NCBI GenBank assembly: GCA_029881175.1 | Contig: JAOUNC010000154.1 | Span: 1 to 6,740 of the forward strand | DNA length: 6,740 nt | Source: Nitrospirota bacterium | GTDB taxonomy: Bacteria > Nitrospirota > Nitrospiria > Nitrospirales > UBA8639 | Reading direction: 5' to 3' | Shown: in pieces, positions 5,481 to 6,740 of the stretch | Layout: every line of letters begins with the position of its first letter | How positions within the stretch are numbered: the first letter of the stretch is position 1 | Made by a program: the position numbers and the translations under genes | Notes under the pieces: model-generated | The model's input: the letters and a program-made list of their open reading frames with translations, nothing else | The model's database searches: none | What the model was told of the DNA's origin: nothing

Positions 5481-6740
5481 TTAGGCTACGAAATGCACTC
5501 CTCGTTCTTCATGTCGATTCAACGGAAGCGGCGTTGAGCGCATGTCCCCTTGGGGACTCCGTGCCCGGTCTTGCTGCCCGTGAGATCTGGAATCATGAAA
5601 CAAGGTCTCCGACTGCTGGTCCCGTTCTTCCCGCACTTCGGCAGAAAATTCTTGAAGCTCCATATCGACGTCGGCCAATTGTTGCTCCAATTGGGGGACA
5701 AATTGTGCGGCAAGATTTCTTAAGACTGAATGGTCCATCACCAAGCCCGCATAGACCTGTCGTTGGTGCACGCCCACATCAATCTGCACTCGGGTATTTT
5801 CAGATAATTGAACATCCATTTGTAGCCGTTGAAGAACCGGTGTCGGAAATTCTAGTCCTCGCTCCTCCAGCCCCCGTACAGCCATCCCTTGCCCTGGGAA
5901 CAAAGACGGTTGCTGAAATCCTGATTGTGATTGAGAGAACTGCTGCAGCCCGGCCCCTATCCCCGGCCCGCCACTTGGATCTACACCCACATTTCTCACA
6001 ATGTTCTCCACCATGGTGTTGGGACGTTCCCCTTTCCGAAGCCACTCTGACTCCGCAAGAAGCTCTACTGACGCTCCTGGGCGGTGTTCGCTGACTGAAC
6101 CAGGGACTTCATTCACGATCACAGGATTACCCAGTATCGGTTTGATGGAAGAGAGGTTTATTACGGTCTGCTCCGTGAAACCCAATGGACCTTGGGGTTG
6201 TACCGCCGTCACCAATGGGGCACGATGCAACAACCCACCTTGCGAAGGAGAGGATAGGTCCAAGGAAGGACGCTGCAGCTTGGGGATGAGCAACGTTCCG
6301 TCATGATTGACGGACCGAACAAACGAATCAAGGCTCTTTAAGACATTCTTCTCTGACGTGCCCACAACATGCGTGGACTGCTCTTCATCCTTATTCAACA
6401 CAACAGAGGGAGGGAGTTCTACCTGTCCTTGAGAAGCCTGCTGAGGAACGGCACCTCCTGTTGGCGCCTGAACGAAAGGCACTTGAAGCCTCACTCCTGA
6501 CTCAGCCGCCTTGAGTAAAGGCGCCTGTGTTGTCTCTATTGGAATTTGTTCTTTGATGATATCTTGTTTCACAGGTCTCAAAGAAGAATCTCCACCTGCG
6601 GCCAAAAATCCGCTCTCTTGAAACACCGCAGATATCGTAGGATGACTCCCCTCCAGAGGAAAACGAACTGTTGTCGGATCCCTGAGAGAAGATCGGGAAT
6701 GAGTTGCACCCTGGTCTGGATTCACCGCATGAACCCCCTC
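5481..6740 (-). CDS. fliK: Flagellar hook-length control protein FliK (5' end possibly outside the window)
   Basis: FliK is a secreted molecular ruler that measures hook length and triggers the export gate to switch from hook to filament substrates through FlhB. The frame is open from the right edge to the TAA at 5481. A GTG at 6725 (MNPDQGATHS, 414 residues, with GAGGGG 9 bases upstream) is a possible start, but no stop precedes it in the window, so the gene may begin further right. The N-terminal two thirds are low in conserved sequence and rich in Gln, Pro, Ser and Gly, as in FliK rulers. Counting from the GTG, residues 298-364 are the C-terminal switch domain (RVQIDVGVHQRQVYAGLVMD, then VLRNLAAQFVPQLEQQLADVDMELQEFSAEV). 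A charged, Gln/Arg-rich tail of 50 residues follows. The usual LxPxxLG motif ahead of the switch domain is replaced by LQMDVQLSENT. The position before flgD supports the call. Confidence 0.9.
   Translation of the reverse strand, partial: EGVHAVNPDQGATHSRSSLRDPTTVRFPLEGSHPTISAVFQESGFLAAGGDSSLRPVKQDIIKEQIPIETTQAPLLKAAESGVRLQVPFVQAPTGGAVPQQASQGQVELPPSVVLNKDEEQSTHVVGTSEKNVLKSLDSFVRSVNHDGTLLIPKLQRPSLDLSSPSQGGLLHRAPLVTAVQPQGPLGFTEQTVINLSSIKPILGNPVIVNEVPGSVSEHRPGASVELLAESEWLRKGERPNTMVENIVRNVGVDPSGGPGIGAGLQQFSQSQSGFQQPSLFPGQGMAVRGLEERGLEFPTPVLQRLQMDVQLSENTRVQIDVGVHQRQVYAGLVMDHSVLRNLAAQFVPQLEQQLADVDMELQEFSAEVREERDQQSETLFHDSRSHGQQDRARSPQGDMRSTPLPLNRHEERGVHFVA

Noticed and set aside
5390..6094. Long open frame on the plus strand (234 codons) opposite fliK and the flgD start
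   Set aside because: It is antisense to two well-supported genes, has no SD or family-like motif, and its Pro/Ala/Ser-rich product looks like the shadow of FliK codon use.

Overview
The window is an ordinary, well-conserved flagellar gene cluster with every gene on the minus strand. Read in the direction of transcription (right to left) the order is fliK, flgD, flgE, a regulatory gap, fliL, fliM, fliN, fliO, fliP. fliP runs off the left edge. The fliK frame is still open at the right edge. Base composition looks close to even. The short FliN (not a FliY-type fusion), the rod/hook set and a sigma-54-type promoter fit a Gram-negative-type bacterium. My guess is a Nitrospirota-like lineage, from overall protein flavour and the style of the intergenic repeats, but that is an inference with low to moderate confidence.

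Layout. Positions 6740 to 3392 hold fliK (hook-length ruler), flgD (hook cap) and flgE (hook protein), separated by 41 and 59 bp. Each of flgD and flgE has a good Shine-Dalgarno (SD) sequence, and the set closes with a strong intrinsic terminator at 3328-3362. Positions 3048-3391 form a gene-free region of 344 bp. It contains that terminator, a 14-bp perfect palindrome, and a near-consensus -24/-12 (sigma-54) promoter pointing at fliL. Positions 3047 to 1 hold fliL (stator-associated membrane protein), fliM and fliN (switch complex/C-ring), then fliO and fliP (export gate assembly and export gate). The gene products thus cover hook building, export and rotor switching.

The least ordinary structure is a pair of intergenic elements at 869-959 (fliN/fliO gap) and 2436-2545 (fliL/fliM gap). 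Each consists of degenerate 7-base units of the form GTRAGGM, present once on each strand so that the arms face each other and can fold into a long hairpin. They nearly fill their gaps, have the same orientation, share one boundary sequence, and lie directly upstream of the two genes (fliO and fliM) that have the weakest ribosome binding sites here. I see no CRISPR array, tRNA, rRNA, transposase or defence gene. I do not find a new multi-gene system. The points worth following are the heptad elements and the sigma-54 control region.
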